A stretch of DNA of 64,000 nt from Acytostelium subglobosum LB1 (Eukaryota > Evosea > Eumycetozoa > Acytosteliales > Acytosteliaceae): assembly GCF_000787575.1 (NCBI RefSeq), contig NW_012236518.1, forward strand, positions 248,001 to 312,000, written 5' to 3'. Below the pieces are notes generated by a model. The model did no database searches. It saw nothing but the letters and a program-made list of their open reading frames with translations, and had not been told where the DNA came from. This document shows, piece after piece, positions 11,922-21,326 of the stretch (position 1 is the stretch's first letter; every line of letters begins with the position of its first letter). Both the position numbers and the translations under genes were made by a program.

Positions 11922-13541
11922 CGCACACACTCAAACACTCAAACACTCGAGCACAAAGGTCAACTTGATCAAGTTTGGTTGGGGTGAGTGTGTGTTAGAC
12001 TTGGTGGCTCAGTGACCTGATGATGTGTGTTTGTGGGGAGGGCCTTGCTGGGTTTGTGGTTGAGCCTTGCGCAACCAACTGATGGTTGGATGGATGGATG
12101 AATGTACGAGTGAAAGGATGTGAGTATATTATCGTTTAATACAACAACAAAGTATTCTTTAAATCTAAAACAAAACACTATCTATCTTATCTTTGTAATA
12201 ATAAATAAAGTGTTTGTATTATCAATGAATGATTGAATGAATGAAATGGTTATAGTTATTGAGAGTTGGGAATGAATGTACGAGTTAATGAATGTGTGTG
12301 AATGATGGGGAATATGCAACGAGGTTTGTTGTTGTTGTTTGATTGATTGATGTAGCTTGGAGCTGTGATGAATGAATGAATCAAAGTGGTCTGGAAGTCA
12401 AATTGTTGAGGCGTTGGTTGGGTTATAGAGAGTCAACCAAACTGAGTTCACACAAACATAACCAACATCTCTTCTTCACTTCCCACCCCCTCCCTATCGT
12501 TGACATCTATTACATTGTACAACAAATGATGCCTGCAAACCAGCAAACCACACCACCCGTAAAGTTCTGATGGTGTGGTGGAGACCACAGACCCCACATC
12601 CTATTAATTAATTAACTAATTAATTAATTAACCCCCACAAAATCAGATCGCCAATCATCTTGTTGTACAACTAGTACCCCAGTGATAGCATCATAGGGTA
12701 TCACAACTATAACAAGGTTGGTTAGACGACTCTTGGTTAGTGGGGAGGTTGTTGATTATGTTATGTGTGTTAATTAATTAATTAATTAATATATCGATTC
12801 AAACTCATCGACATAGTCAACATCTTCATTCGGTTTTATTCCTCTCTATTCCAATCGCACATTAGTAAGTTGGTATATTTGTTTCAAACTACATCATATT
12901 TAGATCTTCAAGATTGCGCAAACTCATGAGCATCTTCACCATCAATCAATCAATCAATCGACCAAGCTACAAACAACAAACAACTAACAAACAAACTTGA
13001 TCCTGGATCAAACCTTGGTTGGAGAGAGCAAGAAATGAACGAAACGAATGAATACAGGGAACACAATATTGACACCATTCACTTTTTGATTGATTGGTGA
13101 TGGATAATGTAAAATAATAATTAATAGTATGGTTGATATTCACAACCATCCAAATTTATAAATTATAATTTTAATTAATTTTATTTGAAACAACAATCAA
13201 ACAAAGACATTAATCAGTCATGTCAACAACAACTCCATTTGGTTTGGCTTTTTTGATGGCTTTGGTGTTAGTGATGGGGTAGCCCCAACTTCAACTTCAA
13301 AGAGGTGTTTTGTTTCCTTCCCTTCCTTTCAAAAGGTGGGTGATAGAGGTGGTGTCACTTCAAAGATCTCAATCTATTTCATTTCAGCCAGGCCTGTCAT
13401 TTAGTTAATCTATCTCTCCTATTACTCTGTATTTATATATATTTATATTTGTAAGTTATATGATATTAACATTGATTGATTGATTGATTCATTCTAACAT
13501 TCAATCATACTTTGTAAAGTCAATAATATCCAACAATAATA
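11922..13541. promoter_or_regulatory. Divergent promoter region between winged-helix gene and fimbrin
   Basis: This 1.6-kb region drives the winged-helix gene leftward and fimbrin rightward. A TATA-rich stretch (TTTATATATATTTATA) at about 13432-13450 lies roughly 100 bp before the fimbrin ATG. It contains two (ATTA)n tracts (about 12604-12632 and 12771-12791). An inverted repeat of CCACACCA (12548-12555) and TGGTGTGG (12571-12578) resembles GT/CA-rich boxes used by developmental factors. No gene is visible. Confidence 0.5.
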
Positions 13542-15453
13542 ATGTCATTCTCTGCAAGCGAGATTCAAGACTTTAGAAAGCAGTTCAATCAATTCGATGA
13601 GAATGGTGATGGAAAGATCGACTCGATAGAGTTGACAAAGATCCTCAATGCGTTGGGCGAGAAGCTCAGCGGAATCCAGGTCAGAGACATGATCAAGGAG
13701 GTCGACACGGACAACAGCGGCACCATCGAGTTTGACGAGTTTGTCAAGGTGATGGAGATCGCCAAGAAGTCGTCGTCCAGCACCGGCTTTGCCAACGTCG
13801 TCAAGAAGGTCGGCCAGGTCAACGTGCTCAGCGGATACTCGGGCTCGACCGCCTCGGGCACCTCCCACTCCTACTCGGACGAGGAGAAGTTCGCCTTCAT
13901 CGACTGGATCAACACCTCGTTGGCCAAGGACGCCGACCTCAAGGCCCGTCTGCCAATCTCCACCGATGGCGACGCCTTCTTCAAGGCCTGCCACGACGGT
14001 CTCGTCCTGTGCAAGCTCATCAACGACTCTGTCCCAGACACCATCGATGAGCGTGTCCTCAACAAGAAGAACCTCAACACCTTCCGTATCAACGAGAACA
14101 ATGTCCTCTGTGTCAATTCTGCTCGTGCCATCGGTTGTTCCGTTGTCAACATTGGTGCCCTTGATCTTATGGAGGGTCGTGCTGTAAGTATACCGTTCAT
14201 TCAAAGTTCCAAACAATCAATCACTCACTCATTCAATCACTTCTCTTCCCTCTTTCCCCCTCCCCTGTAAACAGCATTTGATCATGGGTCTCGTATGGCA
14301 AATCATCAAGATTGGTCTGTTTGCCAAGATCAACTTGACCAACCACCCAGAGCTCTACCGTTTGTTGGAGCCAGGTGAGACCATTGATGACTTGCTCAAG
14401 TTGTCTGTGGAGGAGATCTTGCTCCGTTGGTTCAACTACCACCTCAGAGAGGCTGGACACCCACGCCGTGTCAAGAACTTCACCGGTGACATCAAGGACA
14501 GCGAGTGCTACACCATCCTTCTCAAGCAGATCGCCCCCAAGAACGCCGGTGTCGACACCAACGCCCTCAACGAGTCCAACTTGGAGCGCAAGGCCGAGCT
14601 GGTCCTCGTCAACGCCGACAAGATTGGCTGCCGCAAGTTCCTGCGTCCACGCGACATTGTCAACGGCAACCAAAAGCTCAACCTGGCTTTTGTCGCCAAC
14701 CTCTTCAACACTCACCCAGCCCTCGAGCCCGTCGCCGAGGTCGTTGTCATTGAGGAGACCCGTGAGGAGAAGACCTTCCGTAACTGGATGAACTCACTCG
14801 GTGTCGACCCATTCGTCAACAACCTCTACGAGGGAGTCCACGACGGTCTCGTTTTGATCCAGCTGTTTGAGAAGGTCAGACCAGGCGTCGTCGACCAGAA
14901 GAGAGTCAACTACCCACCATACAAGGCCATCGGTGCCGAGATGAAGAAGCTCGAGAACTGCAACTACGCCATCGAGCTCGGCAAGAAGTTTGGATTCTCG
15001 CAGGTTGGTATCGACGGCAAGAACATCTACGACAGGAACAAGACCCCAATCCTGTCCACAGTCTGGCAGCTGATGAGAGCACACGTGCTCTCCATCCTCA
15101 ACGCCCTCTCCAAGGACGGCAAGCCAATTGGCGACCCCGAGATCATTGAGTGGGCCAACCAGAAGCTCAGATCAGGTGGCAAGTCCTCCTTCTCTGGCTT
15201 CAAGGATGCCAAGCTCGCCACTGGCCGCACCATCCTCGATCTGATCGAGCTCGTCCGTCCAGGCTCCATCGACGAGTCCATGGTCACCTCCTCAGGTTCC
15301 GCTGAGGACAACCTCCTGAATGCCAAGTTGGCCGTGTCCAGTGCCAGAAAGATTGGTGCCGTCGTCTTTGCTCTCCCAGAGGACATTGTTGAGGTCAAGC
15401 CAAAGATGTTGATGACCATCTTTGCCGGTTTGATGGCCGTTGATCAACAATAA
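13542..15453 (+). CDS. fimA: Fimbrin/plastin, actin-bundling protein
   Basis: Fimbrin cross-links parallel actin filaments through two actin-binding domains, each made of two calponin-homology (CH) domains, with calcium control by N-terminal EF-hands. Exons 13542-14183 and 14275-15453 join in phase 0 into 606 aa, close to the family's usual length. Two canonical EF-hand loops are visible: D19-E30 (DENGDGKIDSIE) and D55-E66 (DTDNSGTIEFDE). Four CH domains follow, recognisable by FIDWIN and DGLVLCKLIN (CH1), LLRWFNYHL (CH2), FRNWMNSLG with DGLVLIQLF (CH3) and IIEWANQKL (CH4). Codon use is strongly biased to C-ending codons, as expected of an abundant protein. The ATG at 13542 directly precedes the expected N-terminus. 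Identification is secure. Confidence 0.97.
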
Positions 15454-15755
15454 GCTAACGCAAGTTAGTTAACACACATGTATGACAAGTTGTCGAATAG
15501 TAGTGATGACATGATCATCACTAATATACACACACACTTCGATCAATCAATCAATCAATCAACCAGTCCAATATGATATCAGGTCACATCACCTCTATTT
15601 AATAAACTCCCCTTGTATTCCAATAACAACAACAGTAATATTTCCAACAACTTCATTCAAGAACTTCTATCCTACTCTTTTTTTTTGTTATCTCCATAAC
15701 AAGATAATGATAGATTTATGATAGAGATACACTGCATTATATCACTTACGCATAC

Positions 15756-15855
15756 NNNNNNNNNNNNNNNNNNNNNNNNNNNNNNNNNNNNNNNNNNNNN
15801 NNNNNNNNNNNNNNNNNNNNNNNNNNNNNNNNNNNNNNNNNNNNNNNNNNNNNNN
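15756..15855. other. Assembly gap (100 N)
   Basis: Exactly 100 N, the usual placeholder for unknown length. The flanks match the spacer between the two hssA/B-like genes at 16612-16821. By that alignment the missing sequence should be roughly 140 bp if nothing else is hidden. Confidence 0.98.
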
Positions 15856-15860
15856 ATTCA

Positions 15861-15975
15861 ATATGACATTTTTCAATGAACATACTCTAGAGATCAATGA
15901 CATCATCATCATTTAATTATCCATATTAGGTAATATTAAATAATTTTTTTTGACAGAATGATAACTATAAATAGT
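15861..15975 (+). promoter_or_regulatory. Promoter of hssA/B-like gene 1
   Basis: Three blocks are shared with the promoter of the next copy: ATATGACATT plus TTTCAATGAACAT (15861-15883), CCATATTAGGTAA (15921-15933) and ATAACTATAAATAGT (15961-15975). The last contains a TATA box 94 bp upstream of the ATG. Confidence 0.65.
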
Positions 15976-16054
15976 GGACATGTCAATTAATTCAAATCAT
16001 CAAATCAATCAATCAATCAATCAATTAATCAATCAATACTCTAGCAATCTAAAA

Positions 16055-16364
16055 ATGACTCTCCTCAGTATGTATTAAAATAATCTTCAATTAATATTGC
16101 TTCCAGCTCAAACAACTAACATAAATGTAAATAGAATCAATGACCTCCCTCTCCTTCTCCTCCTCTGCTATTTGCAATGGATCGGTTTCAAGTGGAAGAA
16201 TGAACTCTTTCGGTCAATCATCGAACAGCACCTCAGGAATTGTTGCTCAGCTTGGTCAGGATGCCGGTCCATTGATCCAAGGTACCTTTGATACCGTCAA
16301 GGCTGTTGGCAACACTGCCATCACCTTCCTTGACCAAACTGTCTATGGTTTGGTTGGTCTCTAA
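16055..16364 (+). CDS. hssA/B-like small protein, copy 1
   Basis: An 80-aa protein in two exons. Exon 1 (16055-16067) encodes MTLL plus one base, and exon 2 (16135-16364) continues in phase 1 as KSMTSLSFSSSA. A short first exon beginning MTLL is typical of the Dictyostelium hssA/B (HSL) small-protein family. Those genes occur in tandem clusters and are often strongly expressed late in development. The body is Ser/Gly/Asn rich (NGSVSSGRMNSFGQSS) and the tail is moderately hydrophobic (AITFLDQTVYGLVGL). The Gly/Cys-rich middle of many D. discoideum members is missing, so the family call rests on gene structure and the N-terminal pattern. Molecular function is unknown. The copy at 17022 is close in sequence and has the same exon sizes. 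Confidence 0.75.
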
Positions 16365-17021
16365 ACTTCTCGCTTGTATTATCAATTAAATAAATATATT
16401 TAATGGACAAATGTCCATCAAATCATCTTTAAATTAAATCTATATTTGATCTCTTTATCTCATTTGGGGATATTCTAATGATCCAGCAATAATAAAAAAT
16501 AAAAAAAGAAACTATTTAATTTTTAATTACTTTAATTATTATTATTAATTTACAAAAATTTCNTATCATTTATTTTCCAAGACTTCAAACCTATCCTACA
16601 CTTTTAGATTATCTCCAACTACAAGATAATCATTATACATTGCACAATATACTTACTTATCCAATCACCACATCTTAACTAATCACTCACAAACCACACT
16701 CGTCTGTTTGATAGATTGTCGTCTACCAAACACACTCACTCCTGGACACCCCTCAAACAGTCAATCACCCTTTTCCAAACTCAATCAATCAAACATCCAA
16801 GATAGTTGTAACAATACATAATATGACATTCTTTCAATGAACATGGAGATGATACACGTCATCATAATATTATCAATCCATAATAGGTAAGAATGAAAGA
16901 TTGTTTGATTGATCAGACTCTGCTTGCTCAAACAATAACTATAAATAGTTATATTTGATCAATATTTTAAATCATCAAATCAATCAATCAATTAATCAAT
17001 CAATACTCAAACAATCTAAAA
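16365..17021. other. Spacer between hssA/B-like copies
   Basis: AT-rich spacer with one ambiguous base (N at 16563). Its middle (about 16580-16680) repeats the sequence left of the assembly gap. Its right part is the promoter of copy 2. No other gene is seen. Confidence 0.6.
16821..16949 (+). promoter_or_regulatory. Promoter of hssA/B-like gene 2
   Basis: Repeats the elements of copy 1: ATATGACATT plus CTTTCAATGAACAT (16821-16844), CCATAATAGGTAA (16878-16890) and an identical ATAACTATAAATAGT (16935-16949), 87 bp from the ATG. The order is conserved and the spacing is nearly so. Confidence 0.65.
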
Positions 17022-17335
17022 ATGACTATCCTTAGTATGTATATTAATTCAATCACATCCTTTAATCATCCTCCTAACAATTGGATTCAATAATAATTTA
17101 AATAGAATCCATGTCTGCTCTCTCCTTCAACGCTTCTGCTATTAGCAATGGTTCAGTCTCAAGTGGAAGAATGAACACATTCGGTCAATCATCCAATATG
17201 ACATCGGGACTTGTTGCTCAACTTGGTCAGGATGCTACTCCATTGATCAATGGTCTGTTGGATACTACCAAGGCCGCAGCCGGCACCACCATCAACTTCG
17301 TTGACCACACAGTCAACGGTTTGCTTGGTATCTAA
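17022..17335 (+). CDS. hssA/B-like small protein, copy 2
   Basis: An 80-aa protein with exon 1 at 17022-17034 (MTIL plus one base) and exon 2 at 17106-17335, the same phase-1 structure as copy 1. The core NGSVSSGRMN is identical between copies. The C-terminal part differs more (LVAQLGQDATPLINGLLDTT, then TVNGLLGI), and its ending resembles the hydrophobic tail of HSL proteins. The two ATGs lie 967 bp apart in tandem, so this is a recent but not fresh duplication. Function is unknown. Confidence 0.75.
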
Positions 17336-17653
17336 ACAATCCTACTAATATGACAATTATTCATGTATTCAATACCATATAAACATCTGTCAGATGAGAT
17401 GTCTCTCTCTGGTAGATCAATGACGCCATCTCTTGATTTATCATTTGTTTTTTTGCTGTAGTTTTGTAAAAAAAAACGAGGTTACAGTATGTGACAAGCC
17501 CAGGTCTTCGATTCCCTGATTTAGTCGTTTTAAGTCTATGGACTAATTTGAAGGGTATCACCCACATCTTGTTTAATTATTCAAATACACACTTCAAGAC
17601 TCGACTTTACTTTCTTATTCAATCAGTCTCTTCGTGTAATAATAACATCACTG
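17336..17653. other. Intergenic, 318 bp
   Basis: Sits between hssA/B-like copy 2 and the TIG pseudogene. It contains a poly-A/poly-T-bearing segment and a short stretch (about 17490-17525) with GGTCTTCGATTCCC, which recalls a tRNA B box. I could not fold a tRNA around it. Confidence 0.4.
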
Positions 17654-20600
17654 ATGATCAAATTATATAATCTATTTCACATACTTGTGGCTCTGCTTCT
17701 GATTCTCAGCCTATCACAACTAGGGTAAGTAAGCAGCTAAAGTTGATAATATTAATATTAATAATAATCAATCAATCACTGACATCAATCAATCAAAAAA
17801 AATTAATCTTTATTCATATCATATAGTTGTGTGAATGCTCAGTTTCCATCTATTACTGGGTTCAAACATAATGGTCCTCCTGTGATCACAAGTACTGGAA
17901 GCAACTTTGGCACACAAGCACTTGTGATAAAGTTTGGCACACTCACAATTGAAGTCCCACCAGAATCAGTGACACCAACAGTGATCACTGCCAACATTCC
18001 CACCGAATCCCGAAATGGCCTACTGTACTTGATAGTCAACGGTATCAATTCCAACATGATCCAGGTCGATCTGACCGCATACATCACCAGCCCACCAGTG
18101 TCTCTCAGCGTATTCGGAGGAAATTTCACGGTCCAAGGTTATTTCCTCAACTCCTATCAGTCCAATGGAGAACAGACCAACATCTACATAGTCTATACCA
18201 ATTTTGGTGAAACCTACATCTTTACTCCGGTTCGCTCGGACAACAACCAGCAGATGGTAGTCCAGTACCCTCGCGGTGGAGGCAAACTCAGTGGTGCATT
18301 CATGATTGATAAGGTCAACGTTTAATCCAACACTAGCTTCTCAATCAACTTTCCTCGGCCAGTGCTGCGCTTCTATCGCCAGGAGATCCCAGATGACCAT
18401 GAACATTGACAACTTCGATGGAGATAACTACGAATTTGAGATACGAAGTTATGGCAATTGGGTTAAAACTCAGTTCATCAACTCAACATCGATTATTATG
18501 GACCTGACTGGTATTTTTTGGTTCACTTCACCTCAAACAATCAGTATAGAGGCTTACGGCTACAAATCCTACGCCGACATATACCCAGTTTCATCTGTGA
18601 AGGTCACCGCAGCTGTTCCAACTGCCGGCGGTACCCTCCAAGTCATAAGTACTTGCTTCTCCCAAATTATATCATGCAATTTGGATTCTCAGGCCATCCC
18701 ACCTAAATACCCCTTGTATTGCAACGAGATACCCGTGCCACCCGGAGTTGGACTCCAGAAGACCATAAACTGTGTGTACAAGACCAATACGTCCTTGCTC
18801 CCCATCATATTTGACTATGGTCCTGCAGTTGGTCCTTACTCATTCAATGGAAACTTGTTTGTTGTCAATGGCGAAGGTTTCACTCCATCCACCACTGTCT
18901 CATTCTCTGATGGAACAAATGTCCTCGCTTCACCGGTTACAACCCACGACAAGGCCACATTCATTGTGCCATTCAATGTTAGAATCATTGGAACCTTTAA
19001 TATATCGTCCGGTGGTGTGTCTGCTGGACCTTACATCACCAAGCAAAGCTAGTCATATCGAGAGCCACCATCTCCAACACCAACAGCAGCAACCTCATCA
19101 CCCCAGGACAGATCACCGTAGTTCTCAATGGATACTTCCTGAATCTCAATGATAGTGGTGGCAGACTCTATCCAGTGTAGATCACTATTGGATCGGTACC
19201 TTGCACTGGCATCAAGAACGAGATCAAAGGCGGTGGATTGACTTGTACCCTTCCAATTCCATCACCTCCAGCGTCCTTGCCAGTCAACGTCACCATCAAC
19301 TCAATCTCCAGCGTCATTCCATTCAATCTTGACATTCCAAAGGCAACACCAACTATCATCTCAATCACTACAAACTATTATTATTCATCGATTTCACTCC
19401 AAGTGGAAGGTATCTTTGCCTACGGTGCCGTCTTGATCGCAGGAGCAGGAGTGGTCTGCACCATTGTCGATAATTCCATCCAAACATGCACTATTAGTCA
19501 AGGTGCACAACCCTCTGGAACACTCACGGCCTATTGCTTTGGGGTGTACTCTGGACCTATATCTTATGATTTCACACCAACATTTAACCAACAGACTTGG
19601 ATCAACAATGGCTCGATGTTGACTATCACTGGAACCAACTTCTCACCATATTCATATTTGACCCAGATGTCCAACACCATCAGGTCTGATGAATCTTCTT
19701 CCTCCTCAATGTTGTTGTTCAAGAATCTAGACTCTTACAATCTCTCATGGGGACCTATCTTCATCAAGAACTCTGGTGTCGAGTCAAACGCCATGCAGAT
19801 CTATCTTCAGCCAGTACTAACTAGTGTCAAACTTGACAGAACTGGCTTCGACGCAACTGGACTATACCTCGGGATCACAAGTTCGAACAATACTCAAGTG
19901 GACTTCACCCTCAAGATCAACTCTGTGACGGTGTCTGCCCAACAAGTGGTTGAAACAACTAAATCACTCAAGTTCACTCCACCCTCCCCTCTTTCAGCAA
20001 TTTACAATCAATCAACATTGAATGTCTTGGTGGAGCTGACCATAAACTTCCCAAACAATCCTATGTCAGCATCATGCCAATCTTTGATCAATATTCCAAC
20101 AATCAACACCGCAACCTACCCTTCAGTCCAGCCACCCACAGGACCAGCCATGATCACCATCAATGGCGATAACTTTAACACCACGAGAAACGCAACCATT
20201 GGTTCGAACACCTACTCGACCAACAATATCGAGGTCTCCTCCAACACTGTCATTGTCATGGTTGCGACACCAGTGGAGTCAATTTCCACACTCTCGGTAC
20301 ATGGCAACTCAGTGACTAGCAACATCATTTCGACCCACCTGTTCAGACCCAAAGTCACCAGTGTCATTTACAGCTCAGATTCTCAGATGGCCATTGTCTC
20401 TGGCAGCTGGACTCATCATTCATTCAATTTGGAAACTACAAACCTCCCTGCCAGTCAATTGACAACAACATCAAGCAATGCAATCTCTCTCAATGTACTG
20501 GATGCTTGAGCTGCAATCTTTTCACCTACAGCAACTCGATGACCTATTTCTCCCAGCCATATTACTACAGTAAGTTTATCATTCAATCAATCAATCCATG

Positions 20601-21209
20601 AGGGGGAATCATTCCGTCCCATAAACTAATATTCAAACTCCACTCTCACACTCAAACATAATCAGCCTCTCAAACCCTCTCTTCGGTCGCATTCAAGGGC
20701 AACTTGGTCACAGTTGTCGTTGATCTGCACTGCTCTCAAACGATCTATTCTGATCTCCTTTCATTGATCTCAATCAGCGTAGACATGGTTGATTGCCAGA
20801 ACATTGTTATGGTGAAGGACAATGAATTCACCTGCACTCCCCAGCGTTCAGCTGGTCCTGTTCTAGTGACTCTTCTTGGACAGAGCTCAAACATTATTCA
20901 GTTGGAACATAATCCCAATATTGCCTCTCTGTCCCAGACAGTCCAACTGAGTACGATTGTGATAATAATCATCATTAATATATTATTATAATAAATTAAA
21001 TAATCAATATTAATAAATTAATAAATTAAATATGATCAATTACTTCACTCTCTTTCAAAGCGACTGTGGCTAGCAAAGGTTCAGTATCAAGTGGAAGAAT
21101 GAATTCTTTTGCTCAATCATCCAACACATTGAGTTCAGGAGGTTTAGATATTGACATTGAGCTCAATGTCTCAGATGAAGTCAAAGGCGAACTCAACGTT
21201 TCAATTTAA
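17654..21209 (+). pseudogene. IPT/TIG-repeat cell-surface protein gene, degraded
   Basis: Remnant of a secreted or membrane IPT/TIG-repeat protein of about 1100 aa, the class of surface adhesion and recognition proteins common in dictyostelids. Exon 1 (17654-17724) encodes a clear signal peptide (MIKLYNLFHILVALLLILSL). Exon 2 begins at 17827 and holds repeated TIG-like units (VITSTGSNFG, FVVNGEGFTPSTTVSF, LTITGTNFSP, ITINGDNFNTT). A cysteine-rich stretch (CNLSQCTGCLSCNLF) ends the large exon at 20569, and a further exon starts at 20666. I count five lesions: in-frame TAA at 18323-18325, in-frame TAG at 19178-19180, and frame shifts near 18390, 19040 and 20420. Both stops replace positions where CAA or CAG would read smoothly. 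The last exon derives from an hssA/B-like gene. Clustered assembly errors are the alternative, but other genes here are intact. Confidence 0.75.
20951..21209 (+). pseudogene. hssA/B-like intron and exon fragment at the 3' end of the TIG locus
   Basis: From about 21033 the DNA matches exon 2 of the hssA/B-like genes. In one frame it reads SITSLSFKATVASKGSVSSG then RMNSFAQSSN, against SMTSLSFSSSAICNGSVSSG and RMNSFGQSSN in copy 1. The original splice acceptor is altered (AAATATGATCA in place of AAATAGAATCA). The TIG exon ends CAACTGA at 20950, followed by GTACGA, just where the hssA/B exon-1 donor (CTCCTCA, GTATGT) would lie, and in the same phase 1. Splicing to CTTTCAAAG at 21060 gives an open terminal exon (21061-21209) ending in a novel acidic tail (DIDIELNVSDEVKGELNVSI). 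Whether this is a fused exon or a dead copy lying beside the TIG gene cannot be decided by eye. Confidence 0.65.
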
Positions 21210-21326
21210 CTTGTTTAGTATTATTACAATCTCTTCTCCAGAATTACTGCAATCAGTAATAAATTGTTGATAATATGGAATCATATATTCATTCTTTCAT
21301 TTATTTTGGAATCTGTTATATATTGC

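Larger units (their letters stand above)
15454..16054. other. Fimbrin 3' region, assembly gap and hssA/B-like promoter
   Basis: Contains the fimbrin 3' end, the N gap and the promoter of the first hssA/B-like gene. The 90 bp just left of the gap (about 15660-15755) align visibly with 16580-16680, between the two hssA/B-like genes. The duplicated block therefore begins before the gap. Confidence 0.6.

Noticed and set aside
12548-12578. CCACACCA/TGGTGTGG inverted repeat as a strong developmental enhancer
   Set aside because: The arms resemble GT-rich boxes, but one short repeat with no second copy is not enough; recorded only as part of the spacer.
13545-15419. Long minus-strand ORFs opposite fimbrin
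   Set aside because: They are shadows of the C-ending codon bias of fimbrin; the plus strand encodes all conserved motifs.
17490-17525. Possible tRNA B box (GGTCTTCGATTCCC)
   Set aside because: No matching A box at the right distance, and no cloverleaf or acceptor stem could be paired.
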